Positions 21,930 to 35,365 of a stretch of DNA of 64,000 nucleotides are shown here, piece by piece (positions within the stretch are counted from its first letter, which is position 1; every line of letters starts with the position of its first letter). The translations under genes were made by a program, and so were the position numbers. The DNA is from Chrysoperla carnea. Lineage: Eukaryota > Arthropoda > Insecta > Neuroptera > Chrysopidae. The stretch spans positions 45,641,172 to 45,705,171 of the forward strand of contig NC_058339.1 in the NCBI RefSeq assembly GCF_905475395.1, read 5' to 3'. The notes beneath the pieces were generated by a model, which was not told the DNA's origin, searched no databases, and saw nothing but the letters and a program-made list of their open reading frames with translations.

Positions 21930-22139
21930 TTTGAGCCCAATAGAGGTACAGTTACTGGGAAACTGCATTTATCTTATCAGTGCGTGAGTTTTTTCCAGAA
22001 TCAAGAAAGCTGGATCATAAGTATAAACAACATAGATTTATGTTGTAAATTTTTGTTGTGACGGCGTTAATCAAACCCGCTACCTTAAAGATAGCGCGAA
22101 CGGAATTGATAACGCTTTAACCAACTGAGCTACTGGAGT
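21930..22139 (-). mobile_element. tRNA-derived SINE (TAGCTCAGTTG head)
   Basis: On the minus strand the A box TAGCTCAGTTGGTTAAAGC lies at 22132-22114 and a degenerate B box GGGTTTGATTAAC at 22078-22066. The presumed acceptor arm does not pair, so it is not a functional tRNA. The 3' border is uncertain. Confidence 0.55.
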
Positions 22140-24906
22140 TGACATGATAAAGTAATAACTCCACATTTTTTAAATGAAAAAAACATAAAATTTTGAATTT
22201 GAAAAAAATACAAATTGACAAATTATAAAAATATGATTGCATATTCTCAGATTCATAGCAATCTGAGTCGCTTAAAAAAGTTTTAGTTTTCTAGGTGACC
22301 TAGGTGAAGACGGTCCGATTTTGGTGTTGCCTTTTTTGTTGCACTTTTTTTATATCTTTGTCCAAAAAGCTCTTTCGAAAATTTGTTATACCTCATTTTC
22401 AAGAAATATAAACAAGCTTTCGAGTGGACATAACAAATTTGTTGTAAAATAGTTTTTAAAATTTTGGTTTCTTCACAACTTCTAAACTACAAAGCGACAT
22501 TGGGTAATAACAATTTTTGAGCAATAGATTCCAAAACTAAAGAGTACATGTTTTAAAATATTTCATGGTTTTGTAGAAAAATACCCTACACTTGCATAAT
22601 TTTGAAAGATATCTCGTTACAAGACAACATAAATTTTTGATCGAATTCTACTTAACGATGTTCCAGCATGGTATTTGCAGTTTCTATGTTAAAGCAATGG
22701 TACAATTTTTTTTTCGACAGAATTTAACGAAAAATTAAATTTAAGAATTTAATAATGCTTACTATTAATTCCCAAAGTTTCAGAAATTTTGACCGTTTAA
22801 AATGGGAAATAATTATGCCAACGTCCCAATTTCGATCAATTTACGTCAAAATTAATATCTCGAAAGTGAAAATTAATTTCTAAATTTTTTTTTTAGAATT
22901 GTATTGTATAAACATTTTTTTCTACTTTTTCTTCAATATATAATAATATCATAAAAAATAGTTGGAGAGACCGGACATTTTACATGCTTTAAATGGGACA
23001 TGACCCTCAAAATCGCGAACTTTGTCTTTAAATATCTCGCGATCTAAACGGTCAAAAATTATGAAATTTTAGGAATTCATAAATAAAGCTATTATAAACC
23101 CGAGAAAAAAAATTCGGCCAAATCTGTCGAAAAGTGATTTCATGCTGGTACTACCTTAAAACGTAATTATGAATCATTAGAGAATGGTTTAGTGTTACCA
23201 GAGTAAAAAATTGATTATTTAATCGAAAATCTAGTGGTACGATTTAATTGACGGAATAGTCAATTTAACAAATACATGACTTTGATTGTGTTTCCACAAG
23301 TTTATCCACTTCTTAGAAGTACACCCTTTATAAAATAATATAACCAATGTTCTCTTTCTTTTATGGACATCATTCCAAAGTAATAATAGTACCGTATAGT
23401 AGTTGTAGGTAGTACCTTAAAACACGACACACATCTCCATCTCTACCTCTCAATATCTCTAATACCACATGATTTGACGTCAGTCTAAGTAACTTCATGT
23501 TTCGACTACTGCTACACAATAATGTACAGCTAGTAGGTCCTCGCTACCTAGCTCTTGCTCTCAGTACAAAACCACAAATAGGACCGGTATGTGTATGCTC
23601 ACACAGACTCGTCTACGTGATACAATTAAAGGAATACGTGTACCACCCATATTTCTCCTATTTGTACAGTAGGCACATACCTTACATACACTTAAGTATA
23701 ACAACTTTGAACTGATGGGAAATGGATCCAATTATAAGTGTAAAAAAATTGCATAACTTAAGACACATCACTTAAAGTCAAAGTTACCTCCGTTAGTAAA
23801 GGCGTAACTTAAAAAAAATTTACCTACAAAGGTGTCTGCTTTTTCGTTAATATTTTTATTATATATAATTAACACGCTGTTTCATGGTAACGAGAATCAC
23901 GCACTTTATATTTTACTTTGAAGTGATTTTCTAAAATTTTAGCCCCCTTAAAAGTGTCTACTTTATTTATTTTTAGTTTTAAAATAACCTAAACTTTCGA
24001 TTAATGTTTGTTTGCCTATGATTCACACACTTCTTTTGGGCCATATTTTTTTACACTTTTCTATTATGCGCAGTACCTGATGCCTCCCGATGGGTCAGGC
24101 AAACACATGCATAAATGCTCAGGTATTAAGTAAGTACTACTTATTTCTAAAAATTTACAGAGCCCAGCAGATAGTTATATTTTCCTATAAAATAAACGAA
24201 GCTAAAAATGGCAAGTTTGGAAAATTCTGATTAAAGTGGGAAAAATGCAAATATATCGTAAAATAGGTGTTTTTATTAAAGAAATAAGACTTACATAAAA
24301 TACCGGAATATTGTTTATATTTTACTATTAAAACAGATACTATATGTAAACTCTATATTGATTTAAATAACAAAAATCATGAGACACGGAAATTTGTTTT
24401 TCTTTTTCCATTTCCTCTGAAATATCACAATGAATGTGGGTGGCAACATATTTTAAGGCATTTTTTAACAAAGTTGTTAATATACTTTATAGTGATCAAA
24501 TTTTAATTAAAAAATTATTCGAAATTAATTTTAAAAATTATTCGCAAATTTTCCAAATCCTCTCATGTTTTGATTTTTTGGGGTTAATAATATGATTGTG
24601 AGCCAATCTAAAACCAAAATCTCGATTTTTAATTTCCTAATGTGTGATGTTATCCTGCCAACAACTGTAGTGTACTGTAGTGACATCCATTGCTTCGAGT
24701 CAATTTTTTGGAGCTTCTATAGCTCATATGATAAAAACTGTTGGACTTGCGCATCTATATCATAATTATTTGTCTATGATAGCATAGAAGAAGAATGTTA
24801 TAAGGAGAGACAATTTCCACAATTATATTTCAAAATAAATGGCTTTAAAAATCACATCAATGAAAATTTTGAATTTTGTTGTATTACAGTTTCCTCCATA
24901 GCCATC
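22140..24906. other. Intergenic with a diverged 500-bp inverted repeat
   Basis: Segments 22665-22860 and 22980-23160 are imperfect inverted copies (shared words TTTTGACCGTTTAAA, TTCGACAGA and CCAGCATG), forming an old foldback. The less AT-rich stretch 23380-23720 includes a 72-codon ATG frame at 23497, without recognisable motifs. No gene can be supported. Confidence 0.4.
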
Positions 24907-24998
24907 ATTGCTCTGGTATATCTGGTATACATTGCTCTGGTATATCTGGTATACATTGCTCTGGTATATCTGGTATACATTGCTCTGGTATATCTGGC
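24907..24998. repeat. 24-bp minisatellite, 3.8 copies
   Basis: The unit is ATTGCTCTGGTATATCTGGT plus ATAC, repeated with no visible change at 24907, 24931 and 24955, with a 20-bp partial copy at 24979. Because 24 is a multiple of 3, all frames stay open and produce artefactual repeat peptides on both strands. Confidence 0.92.
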
Positions 24999-27900
24999 AA
25001 TGGTTCCGAAATCCAGAAACCGTGTGTTCAACTCTCATTCAGGAGTATATTTCTAACATAGATTTAATTTTAATCAAATCAAAAACTACATAATTGTACT
25101 AACAAACTATTATTGCAAAGTGTTAAAATGATTAAATTGGATAATACATGTTAATTGATACTTTTTTTAAGTACGTAAACCTTGTAATATTTAATTTTTA
25201 ATTAGCTGACGGCTACAGAGATTTCAAAATATAAACTCTTATCATCATCAATACTTAAAATAATAAACGCATATAAGAGTTAAAGAATAGGGAACTGAAA
25301 AATATTTCAATATTGACTAGAATGAGGAAAATGATCCGAGATTTCTGCAAGAATAACAAACATATCAACTAGACATTATGTTTTCTATTTTTCAGGTTCT
25401 TATGACTAGGTATACTTTTTTGTGATCCTTGCAGTTTTCACTTATACATCGTTGATTTCTAAAATATCAACACTATTGCTATTTGCAATTACTTTCCGTT
25501 TTTCATATCTAATGCCTATACTTTTCCACTGCTTGGTTTTATCATTCCATAGAATTCATTCACTAAATTTGAATGATTTAAAAAAAGTTTGACTATTTCG
25601 ACAAATGAAATACGAAATTTAAATAATATGCTTGAAGATATGATGAAGATTATTTAATGTAGATAGAATCAACTTTTTTGAGTCCAAGTTTACACCGTAT
25701 ATATATCGCTCTGTAAATTCGGTGCAGAATAGCTTTGTAGTCTGTGCATCTTACTTATCGTTACATAAATCTTTTCGGCGTGTGTCCTTAATAATCATAA
25801 TAATACTACTTTTTAGGTGTTATATATAATATCCCAGAGGATTACAGATTCATAAATGTTTGGTTGTGCCGTTATATTCTTACACTAAATACATTGGAGC
25901 AACCATTTATTTGGTGGTAGAGTTTCTATAAATATTTTTAAAATTGTTATATTAGCTTTTATGTGGTAAAAGAGTCTTTGTATAGATTATTATTACTGTT
26001 ACGCACACTGATTGTTTTTTTATGGGCTACGTTTAAATGTCCATGATGTTTTTATTCTACATACAGTATGATTTCAATTAAACAGCCTTTCTATTAAAAA
26101 TTATTTTGGTCGAGTGCTTTCTTAGGGAGCAATATTTCAGAGTGATGATATATGCAACTAGGAAAATTAGTTTTGATCTTACAGCCTTGGCATTGATCTT
26201 GCAAGAACTGCAAGATTAAATCTATACAGTAGGTAAAAGTTAAAGCCTTTCTTGTATGAAATGGCTTTCAGTCAAACTTCTGAACCTTAAGAATTTTAAA
26301 AATGATAAATTGTCCAAACATTGAAACACAAGTATATGTAGGGTATTTACAGAATTCAATCAGTTAGTCTTTATCTTCACTTGATTAATATCAATTCAAA
26401 TTATTTCTGATACTAAGCATTTCAATTATTTCTAGTATTTATATTTTTTTTATTCTTTTATTTAATACCTACTCATTGATATATATCTACTTATTCATTT
26501 TTTATTCATTTCTGCTGTTATATTATCTTATAAGAAAAATTAATAATTTTTCGATTCAATAATTAACAGTAATCTAAAATCAATTATTCTATACTACACA
26601 ATAGCTCATCTAATGACTTAATGGAAAAAACTTACACTTGGAGATGGTGACAGATAAAAATCATATTAAAATACAAATGCCATTATCCTAAATCTAAAAT
26701 CTATTGATATCTTATACCGCTTTGTTTTTATTTGAATTAAAAGCGTATAACTCTAATATGCTTTGAAAAATAACTCAATTTAAAATATAATAATCCTTGA
26801 TAGATATCCCATTAAATCAAATTTTACAAATAAATATACACTACTACATCGTTAATGTATCTATAAACTATAAAGGTCAGTTCTATCTATATTGTGACAA
26901 ATATTGACATAAAAGTCAAAAATACGATGCATGTTTATAATTTGTCAACAGTAAATTCTTGTTTAAACAACATAAAATCAGTATGAATGGCATACATTTA
27001 ACTAAAAAAATTACATTAAAAACATCCATTCAATGCTTGTGCCATTTTGATTTTTTTCAAAATTAAAATGTCAGTTACTAAACCTTTTATTTCAGGTTTA
27101 CATTAGCAATTTGTATAAAAGTTAATGTAAAATACGAAAAGTACAAAAGTGATTTTTTTTTTCAAAATGACACACACCATGTTTGTTTTTTCTGACATTA
27201 ATCGATAAACTCGAAATATGCTTGGCAGATTACTTTGTACGGAGGTCATTTGTTGCTGCAGTTGTCCATTTTCCATTTCTATATTCAGTTTCTATGCCTG
27301 GTTATTTCTCGGAAAATATTGTTTTTTCATGTGACTTTTTTCTTACCATTTCAACATAAACTCAAAAAAATGAAATGTAAGTGTTTTGAATGCTTTCCGG
27401 TTCTTCAACAACAAAATGATATACGTTGATGTCCCTAAAATGTTTTTACAACGCTCTACCACATATAGCTTAGCTCAAATTGCAATTTTGCTTGTTCTTG
27501 AAGTTACAATTTTGAAATAGTTTTTCTTCCATAACTTTAAACCAGATAGCGCGCTTTTGATAAAATTTGGTGTGGTGCAAAATGCAAAATCGCAAAAGAA
27601 TAAAAGTAAGAGGCATAAAATAACCATGGATATAGGGAAATTAATATTATATTTGTAATAATTTCTAAGTGGTATAAAAAAAGAAGAATAATAATAAATG
27701 TTTTTTTCTAGGATAAAAGGTTTTATTTTAAATAGTAATATTTTTTGTTCGGGGCAATCTTTAACACGCGCAGAATACTCGTTCTATTTGAATTTTCCCG
27801 CAACTAAGAGAGCGCACAGCCGCAGCCAATCAAAAGCAGGCACATTAGTTCCCCCTTGAGTTTTACACTACCCTCGTCGTAAATCGGAATTTATACTATA

Positions 27901-28200
27901 CATTCCTACTATAATTACTACACTGCACCCGTGGAAATAACCAACTCTGCTCTAAGTATGTATCACTGATAATTAAAAGCAAAACAAAATCTCTATGTTA
28001 CCAAGGTAAATTTTGAATATAGAGGTACAAAATAGATGAATATTTTTTTTTAATGACCCATATTTATAATAAAAATCATATTACAAAAACCATACAATAA
28101 AAAAATATATATACTGTGTGTATAGGATGTTATACTTTCCACAATGCATGTGTCCTTTACTAGAAATTTTCAAACTAATTGGCATGATATTATATAATCA
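24999..28200. other. Intergenic desert
   Basis: No coding signal. The one compositional break is 27745-27960, with more C and G (AGAGCGCACAGCCGCAGCCA, containing a CCAAT word). It could be a promoter-like patch or an unassigned repeat, but no adjoining exon was found. Confidence 0.45.
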
Positions 28201-28665
28201 ACTAGCCTTTACCCGCGGCTTCGCACGCGTTTTGATACGTAAAAAACTGGCCAGATCTTAAAAAAGTGAATAAAATAATATAAATTGTTTTTATTGCCTT
28301 AAAGAGAACATAAAAATGGAAAAGGCTATAAATTGTATCTTTAATGTTTTACGAAATGTTAAATAATTAATCAGTTTTTAATTTTTTTTAAATGTTGAAA
28401 GTATGTCTGATATCCGTGATTGACAGATGTCCATAAGTTTTCTGCTTCACCCTGATTTGTAAAATGTCAAAAAAATCAATGTAATTCTTTGTAATTTTTA
28501 TTTTAAATGTATCTTTATAAATTACAGCTCATGTCTTATTCTGTTGTATGAGCTATATTATTGTACAGTTTCATTCAAATCAATTCGCTAGTTTTTGCGT
28601 GAAAGCGTAACAAACAAACAAACAAACATCCTTACATTCACATCTATAATATACATAAGGATATA
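28201..28665 (+). repeat. Dispersed repeat family C, copy 2
   Basis: The head is ACTAGCCTTTACCCGCGGCT followed by TCGCACGCG. The tail is TTTTTGCGTGAAAGCGTAAC, three to four AACA units and TCTATAATATACATAAGG. It is the most complete copy of the family. Noncoding. Confidence 0.7.
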
Positions 28666-29480
28666 GGGATTTACATTAAACAAAATAAATATATATTAAT
28701 AAGTACGATTATTCTCCTGTATTTACGATAATTTTACGCTACTGGTGCGATAAGGTACTCCCTTCAGGTTGTGAAAACTGGTTTCGTCGGTTTCACTAAA
28801 TTTAAGCAAAAATATTTCCAATACAAAAGTTTCTTTTTATTTTATTAAAAATAACTTATCAGCCTGCGTGTTTTTAAGTTTAAGATGGCTGTGAATTTTA
28901 AGTTTAAGGCGGACAACTTTAACTTGATTAGTTTTTTCCAAAAACGATTCGTTTTTCTTTGTCATATAGCTTAAAAATTTAAGAAGCTTTATATAGAATA
29001 TATTGAATCCATATCAAATGTGTTTCCCGGAACACACTGCATATAAACAAGGCTCGCTTAAATCGAAAAATGAACAAGCATCATTTAAACAAAGCAAATG
29101 TCGAAGTACATTATTCAAAAATATTATAACAATTAAAATAAATTTATCAAATAAATGAAATTATTATGACATTTTTAGTATCAGATAAAGTATATGTCAT
29201 TTATAAATAAAAATGAGTATCCATCCATCTTTTTCTACTAAAATCATATTACTATACTATACTAAAATTGGTGGTGATATTTTATATTATGATTATTTAT
29301 AATAATTTATTTAATACTACAGGCTTGGTAAAAACAAAATTTTCAAATAGAAATAGGGTGCTTAAAAATTGGCTCTAAACCTGCCTTTCAACTTTCTTCA
29401 GTCTCGTTACACCGACTGGCAATAATTTTCCCCTAATTCATGTTTGCCTTTTGGATAATTTTTGGCGCGTTAAATACGAC
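28666..29480. other. Intergenic, nothing recognised
   Basis: AT-rich; no gene or clear repeat. Confidence 0.5.
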
Positions 29481-29488
29481 TTTGTACA

Positions 29489-30117
29489 TAGTGATGAGCA
29501 AAATTTCTCTTGGTCTTGAGGAGGGCAAAACCAAGATCAATCTATCTATCACTCGGCAAGACCAATGCCAAGACCAAGCAACCAAGACGCAAAATTCTAC
29601 AAGACCAAGATTTATTTGCGCAAGCCCAAGACTCAAAGCAAGACTTTTACCAAAATCGTTGTTCAAAATAATTTATAATTCTCCTAGAGAATTTTTTTAT
29701 GTGCTTTTTTATTATACCTGAGTTTTTACTTCGCATTTTAAATAAAACCAGAAAAATAAAGAAAAAAACAATAACTAGTCTACTCACTTTCGGTATAACA
29801 CAGTTTGGTTGACAGACTTTGATTATCTGTTCTCATCGTTTTATATAAATAATATTATATATGTAGGAAATTAATTAATTTTGTAACGACTATCAAAAGT
29901 AAGCCTCCAAAAATTCTGAAATAATTCAATAACAAGGCTCGATTAACCAAGACCAAGACTGAGATAACTTTTGCAATACCAAGACCAAGCCCAAAACCAA
30001 TTCTTAACTTCAACTAGAAAATGTATAGGTAACCAATATCAAATTAAAGTCGTTAAGATCAAGACACAGACCAAGGTAACTATGGTTTTGGTTTTGTTTT
30101 GATTTCGCTCATCACTA
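29489..30117. mobile_element. hAT-like MITE rich in CAAGACC motifs, copy 2
   Basis: Ends TAGTGATGAGC and GCTCATCACTA match those of the element at 12133. Clusters of AAGACCAAGACTGAG-type motifs lie at 29525-29650 and 29940-30090 around an unrelated AT-rich middle. No matching target duplication could be seen. Frames of 77-93 codons here arise from the motif arrays. A fragment also lies at 33167-33227. Confidence 0.6.
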
Positions 30118-30207
30118 CTCTAACGTGATAGATACAAATTGCTCCAACAGCTAATATTCTTGAGAAATTCCTCTCTTAATTAAAACATTCTCCTCTTCAA
30201 AAGCCAT

Positions 30208-30226
30208 TTAGGTTAGGTTAGGTTAG
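30208..30226 (+). repeat. Interstitial TTAGG telomere-type run
   Basis: TTAGG is repeated 3.8 times without error. (TTAGG)n is the usual insect telomere repeat. So short a run inside AT-rich DNA may be chance, a repair scar or the end of a retroelement. Confidence 0.6.
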
Positions 30227-30979
30227 AGTGGCTGTCATTATTCAATAATTTTTTTTTTCTCTAAGTAATCGATTTTTATCATGTGATAGAATATTATTTA
30301 ACATATTCGCAATGGGATCAAGGTATTTCAAATAACTCGTGAGTGGTTATGCTACTACTTCTTTTTTAAATTGTTGAATATTTCGCTTTAACACTCAATA
30401 TTCATATAATTAGTTTTTCTATATTCAAAATTACTATCTACATTTGCAATAAAAAAGCGGTAATTAGAATATTTTTACTGTATATTCATACTTACTCTGC
30501 AAACGCATACGAAATTTAATAACATTTTCAGTGGCGACATGCCATTTTGTTAAAACAAGATACACCTACTTGTGTAATAGAATTATTCGTTGTATGTACA
30601 ATCATTTTAAATTCCGCTTGATTCCATCATTTATGTAATGATATTGCTTATTATAAGTATAAATAGACAAAATCATTATTTAAAAATGCTAGCAATATTT
30701 TTACATAAATAATACAAACATTGTGTTAAAGCTCAAAGTAGGTAATAATATGAAGAAACGATATATAATTTACAATATATCAACTAGCGATGCTTAAGTA
30801 GGTTTTGCACGCAATGCATAGGCTGATTGTAATGTACAAACAAGTGCAAAAAACAATTGACTGAGTTAATTAATGAAATACCATGTATAGAATGTGTTGA
30901 TGAGGCAATCGTTTGTTTTATTTACGTCATATAAGTAAAGAAAGATATCCACTCTCAGATAGCCACACATTCATAACTG
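30227..30979. other. Intergenic, nothing recognised
   Basis: Contains a short similarity (30851-30880) to 4661-4690. No gene was seen. Confidence 0.5.
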
Positions 30980-30981
30980 AT

Positions 30982-31395
30982 ATTCCCATATAATACATAC
31001 TATAAAATTTGCACCTAATTTGGGCCCTCGTGAATAAGCAGTGATGTTTACAAAAAAATATTTACAACAAAATTTTGTTGATTTTTTTATCAGGGTCATT
31101 TTTTACATTTAAAATTTGTTCTATCTCTTACGGCTTACAAAGTGGGTCCTATCGATCCAAGACCCAATTGGACTATGCTGCTCATTTACGAACTCGACCT
31201 CACTTTTTACGTCCTCAGCACGCTATATATTATAATTTCAGCTTGATATCTCTTTTCGTTTTTGAGTTATCGTGATGACAGACGGGCAGACGACATGCAG
31301 ACAACCGGAAATGGACTAATTAGATAATTTTATGAACACCTATACCAAAATTTTGTTGGTAGCATCAATATTTTTAAGCGTTACAAACTTGAGAC
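30982..31395 (-). repeat. Dispersed repeat family B, copy 2
   Basis: An inverted copy of the 63530 repeat: CGTTACAAACTTGAGACTAA, then CGGAAATGGACTAATTAG, GATATCTCTTTTCGTTTTTG and the distal TGAATAAGCAGTGATGTTTA end. The 66-codon frame at 31075 is a by-product. Confidence 0.7.
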
Positions 31396-32329
31396 TAAAC
31401 TTAAACTTAAAAATTTTTCCCAAATATCCACAGACACTCCGTTTAAAAAAATAATAATTCTTGATTTCTATAGGTATGTCTAACATCTTATTTCATTATC
31501 ATTGTAGGATAAATACTCTTCTTCAGCACGATTTCCGTGTGATAAATAAATTTTGACGCAAATGTTAAACTGATTTTCACAAATAAATTATTCACGTTTA
31601 ACATATTAAACATACTACCTCTAAGATGAGGAGGTTGTATTAAGGATGTATTAGCCCCAGAAAAATTTTAGGGGGGAAGGAAGGGGCTTTGGAACCCATT
31701 AAATTAAAGTTCAAATTTTAATAAATTATTGAAGATAATATAAGACGAAAAGTAAGAATACAATTTTCGATATCTGGAGTAATTTTTAAATATCGAAAAT
31801 AGAAAATTTTGTTAAATTATTTAGTTTTCGATATTTCGAAAACCAAGGCAGATATCGACAATTTTTATTCTAATTTTTCGTCTACATTAATGAAGTTTTA
31901 ACAAAATTCATCATCAAAAATGAAAATAAGGTACAAATAATTTCATCCATATGTCTAAACTTGCTTTGGCGCTCGTACTATCTTGAATGTCATATTTATT
32001 TATAACTAATAAAATGATATGTTTCGCCACTGTTTGTTTTTCAAATTAGTATTAAAAAAAACTGTAATAATAATTTTTTTATTAGATCATACATACAGCA
32101 GTCAACAGATGACGACTTGTGTCATTATATTTGTGAATATTTTGACATATTATGATTGTGCGATGATTATTATATTATTTTTAATTTTGTGAAAATTATC
32201 TATATGCGTACAGCAGCAGTGTTATTACAAAAAAAAAATATATATATATATATAGGTATATATAGTATATCTAGTTTCATTTCGCCAAATAATCAAGATC
32301 TGTTTTTCACTATATGAAGCTTAATCCCT
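31396..32329. other. Intergenic, nothing recognised
   Basis: Contains a TA microsatellite at about 32240-32262. The similar TTTCGATATC words at 31767-31870 make a small local inverted repeat. No gene was seen. Confidence 0.5.
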
Positions 32330-32760
32330 ATATATTATAAATATGAAAGTAAGCATGTTTGTTTGTTTGTTTGTTACGCTTTCACGCTAAAACTAGCGAA
32401 TGGTTTCTAATGAAACTGTACTGCAGTATAGCTGATATATTAGAATAACACATGAACTATAATTTATAAAGATATATTAAACAAAATTAAAAAATTAAAT
32501 TTAATTTGACATTTTCCATTTTTAAATTTTTACAGAAATATTTTATTTAAGGTTCAAAATGATGATTATAGATGGAGTATATCTATGATCATCATTTTGA
32601 ACCATAAATTAAAGAATTCTGTAAAAATTAAAAATAGTAAATGTGAAACAAATCATGGCTAAAAAAATTGAAAACTGTGTATATCAAGAGAGGGTGGAGG
32701 CTATATAGCGGTTTTTACTTTTCAGCACAGTGAGGCAGGCGGGTATTTAGTTATAGAATA
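32330..32760 (-). repeat. Dispersed repeat family C, copy 3, with an inner hairpin
   Basis: An inverted copy with TTTGTTTGTTTGTTACGC near 32358 and AGGCGGGTATTTAG near 32736. Inside, 32528-32628 is a foldback: TTTTTACAGAAATATTTTAT then GGTTCAAAATGATGAT, mirrored by ATCATCATTTTGAACC and TTCTGTAAAAATT. Confidence 0.65.
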
Positions 32761-33581
32761 ATATAGAGACATTTTATTGGATTTTAACGAACTGTTCACA
32801 TTTAGCATAAAATTATTGATATTGTAATTTTATTCAATTTTCTTGTAAATTATTTTTCAATTACTTTTAGGCCATATTTTAACTTCTGATGGGAGCGCTA
32901 TTCCTCACTCTTGTTCAAAGCCTTTTTTAATTTTTCAAAAAATAATTATATTTTTATGGAATGTAAAAAGGAAAATTTAAATTTAAATTTCACTCTTGTC
33001 CTATTAAATATTTGTAGTTGAATACCATATCTTATTAAAGAGTGACCAAGTACTTATGAGGCATATTGTGTATACAATGCAGTTTCAAAAATATGTACTG
33101 ATTTCTAAAGACATCAGTGAACGTCTAAAGTCGAACAACAAAGTTTCATTTATGATTGCATTTAAGATCAAGACTTTTGCAAGACCAAGGCTAGGTTACA
33201 ATCGCAAGACTGAAACCAAGACTATATATGCTATGTCTATATAGGCTAGGTCTCTCTACGTCGATTTCGATTTGGATTTTCGTTTAAACTGAATAAAGTG
33301 TGTGAACTAGTGCACGAGAAGGAAGTAATGGGCTAAAAGCTGGTATTTCATAAACAAATAAAATAATATTCATTAAATAAAATAAGTACCCACTAATAAA
33401 TTTAATTATATGAGAGTCATCTATATTAATCTGCATATATACTACCGAGTGTTTCAGGTTACGTTTACATCCCATCGAGTATCTAAAACAATTGAATGTG
33501 AAACTAAAAATATCTTATTGTAAATCGAGCATTGAGGGATTTATTAATATCTTAAACTCTAACTAAATATCTAAATAACTA
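32761..33581. other. Intergenic with a CAAGACC-family fragment
   Basis: 33167-33227 (AAGACTTTTGCAAGACCAAG) is a piece of the hAT-like family seen at 12133 and 29489. No gene otherwise. Confidence 0.45.
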
Positions 33582-33695
33582 AGAACACTGTCCATTAAAT
33601 TACCTTTCAAACGATGTCACAGGCAGACAGACAGAGACACACACATAGTGTACAAACTTATAACACTAATTTTTTTAGTTCGGGGAGTTAAAAAT
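33582..33695 (+). repeat. Dispersed repeat family D, copy 1 (3' end)
   Basis: Holds the order CACAGGCAGACAGACAG, ACACACACATAG, AACTTATAACACTAATTTTT, AGTTCGGGGAGTTAAAAA. The same order ends copies at 38275 and 51460. Class not assigned. Confidence 0.6.
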
Positions 33696-35365
33696 GATTA
33701 CATAGTGCCATTATATTGTACCTTCAAATCCTACAACTTTTGTGTTGGTCATTTATTTCTAAGATTATTTTCTAAAATTCAGGGTAGTGTAGAAGTTTTT
33801 GAACACCCGTAATATCATCTATGATAATATTAAATAATGTTAGTTAATTTTTCATAATTATCATAATTTATGTGGAGATATAAACACTTTATTTGACAAC
33901 ACCATATATTCATATTATGTAATTAAATATGTTATTATAAGTATGTGTTTAAATGCATAATAATAATATTATATTGTAGTATAATGTCATATTACATACA
34001 CATTGTTTTATATATGTTACAGGAAAAGTCGATTGATGGTAAGAGTTGGCTTTGGCCTAGGCAGAGCAAACTCTTACTAAGAACATCAATAACAGTTAAT
34101 TGAAAATAAGTGAGCACACTTCTTATTCCGTTAGATTCCGAGATGGAACCTTAAGATGATTATATCATAACTATTCCTGCTGTGGCTTAGTAATAGTTGA
34201 TTCGCTTGGAAGTTCGACAGAGACATATTTTGTTTGGTGAATAAGCGTTTGTTTTGATCGATATCTTCTTAGCAATAGTGACGGACCTTGTATTTAAAAA
34301 TTGAAACCTAAGTAGACCGTTTCCTTGCAAAAACTAAACTTTTACTGCCTCAAGTCAGTAAGAGTATACTTTACCTTTCTATAGTCAACTCTGACTAGAA
34401 CATGTTGTTTAAATTTCAATACTTTTCGACTTGAATAACCTTTTACTGAAAATACCAGTAACATTCCACTTTACCAAAGGAGAGTCAACTTTTCCTGTAA
34501 CATGCGTTTTAACTGAAATGTAATCATCAGAGAATTAGCTAAACATTATTATTTTTCTGACTTATGGTCTCCAAATTATTAACAAAAATCTACACAAACT
34601 TACAAACTTAGCAACAAAAAGCCAACAGCTAAGAGAATTATTAAGATTTTGTAATTCATACTTGTCAGATTGAAGTTGAAAATAATAAAACTTTGGGTTT
34701 GGATAGTACGATCTACTGGTTTACTGACTGAAAATAATTTTGTTATATTTGTCAAACGTAATCTGAGAATAAATTACGCTTTTTTTTTATGTAGGTAGGT
34801 ACTTTTTTTTATAATTTAATAAAAGCTCTATGAATTATTATTAAAACTAGTGCATCATACACAAAGCCTATGGTATATTATACACATATAATCCCGAAAA
34901 TAACAAACCATGACATAAATGCACAAAACAGGTAGATTATTTTCAGATTAAATAATTTAAAGAAGACAATAAGGTTTTAGGGTCTTACCAAGATGAAAGT
35001 ACCTGTTTCTTGACTTTCAATAAAGTTGCCGAGCATATTTCATACGAGAAAAAGAAAAATTTCAAGAGAGAAACATTGTTTTAACCCAATGTTGTGATTG
35101 ACAGGATTAACAAGACACCGGCCGAGAGGAATTGTTTCTTTCGTTGTAAAAAACAGAGAAAAAGAGTTTTCTGGTTCCGCAACGTTCCGCACGACCTTCT
35201 GCACGTGGTTTTTAGACAGTCTATCTTTACGTTATTTTCTTTGGTGACGTTTTCTTGAATATCTCTGCTTCTATTAATCGGATTGAGACGAATAAAAAAT
35301 AGAATTGTTTGGTTTATGAATTTTTGCTTCGACCTTCCATTGTATCGAACCCTGAATATAATAAA
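33696..35365. other. Intergenic, nothing recognised
   Basis: A 97-codon minus frame at 35081-35374 has no recognisable domain or splice support. Nothing else was seen. Confidence 0.45.

Noticed and set aside
22060..22140. Possible functional tRNA gene on the minus strand
   Set aside because: The B box is degenerate and no acceptor stem forms; a SINE head is more likely.
24823..25093. Frames encoding an 8-residue repeat (CSGISGIH and others) on both strands
   Set aside because: By-product of the 24-bp minisatellite whose length is a multiple of three.
33600..33660. CAGACAGACAGA/ACACACAC run as a microsatellite
   Set aside because: It recurs with the same neighbours at 38200 and 51390, so it belongs to dispersed repeat family D and is not an independent microsatellite.
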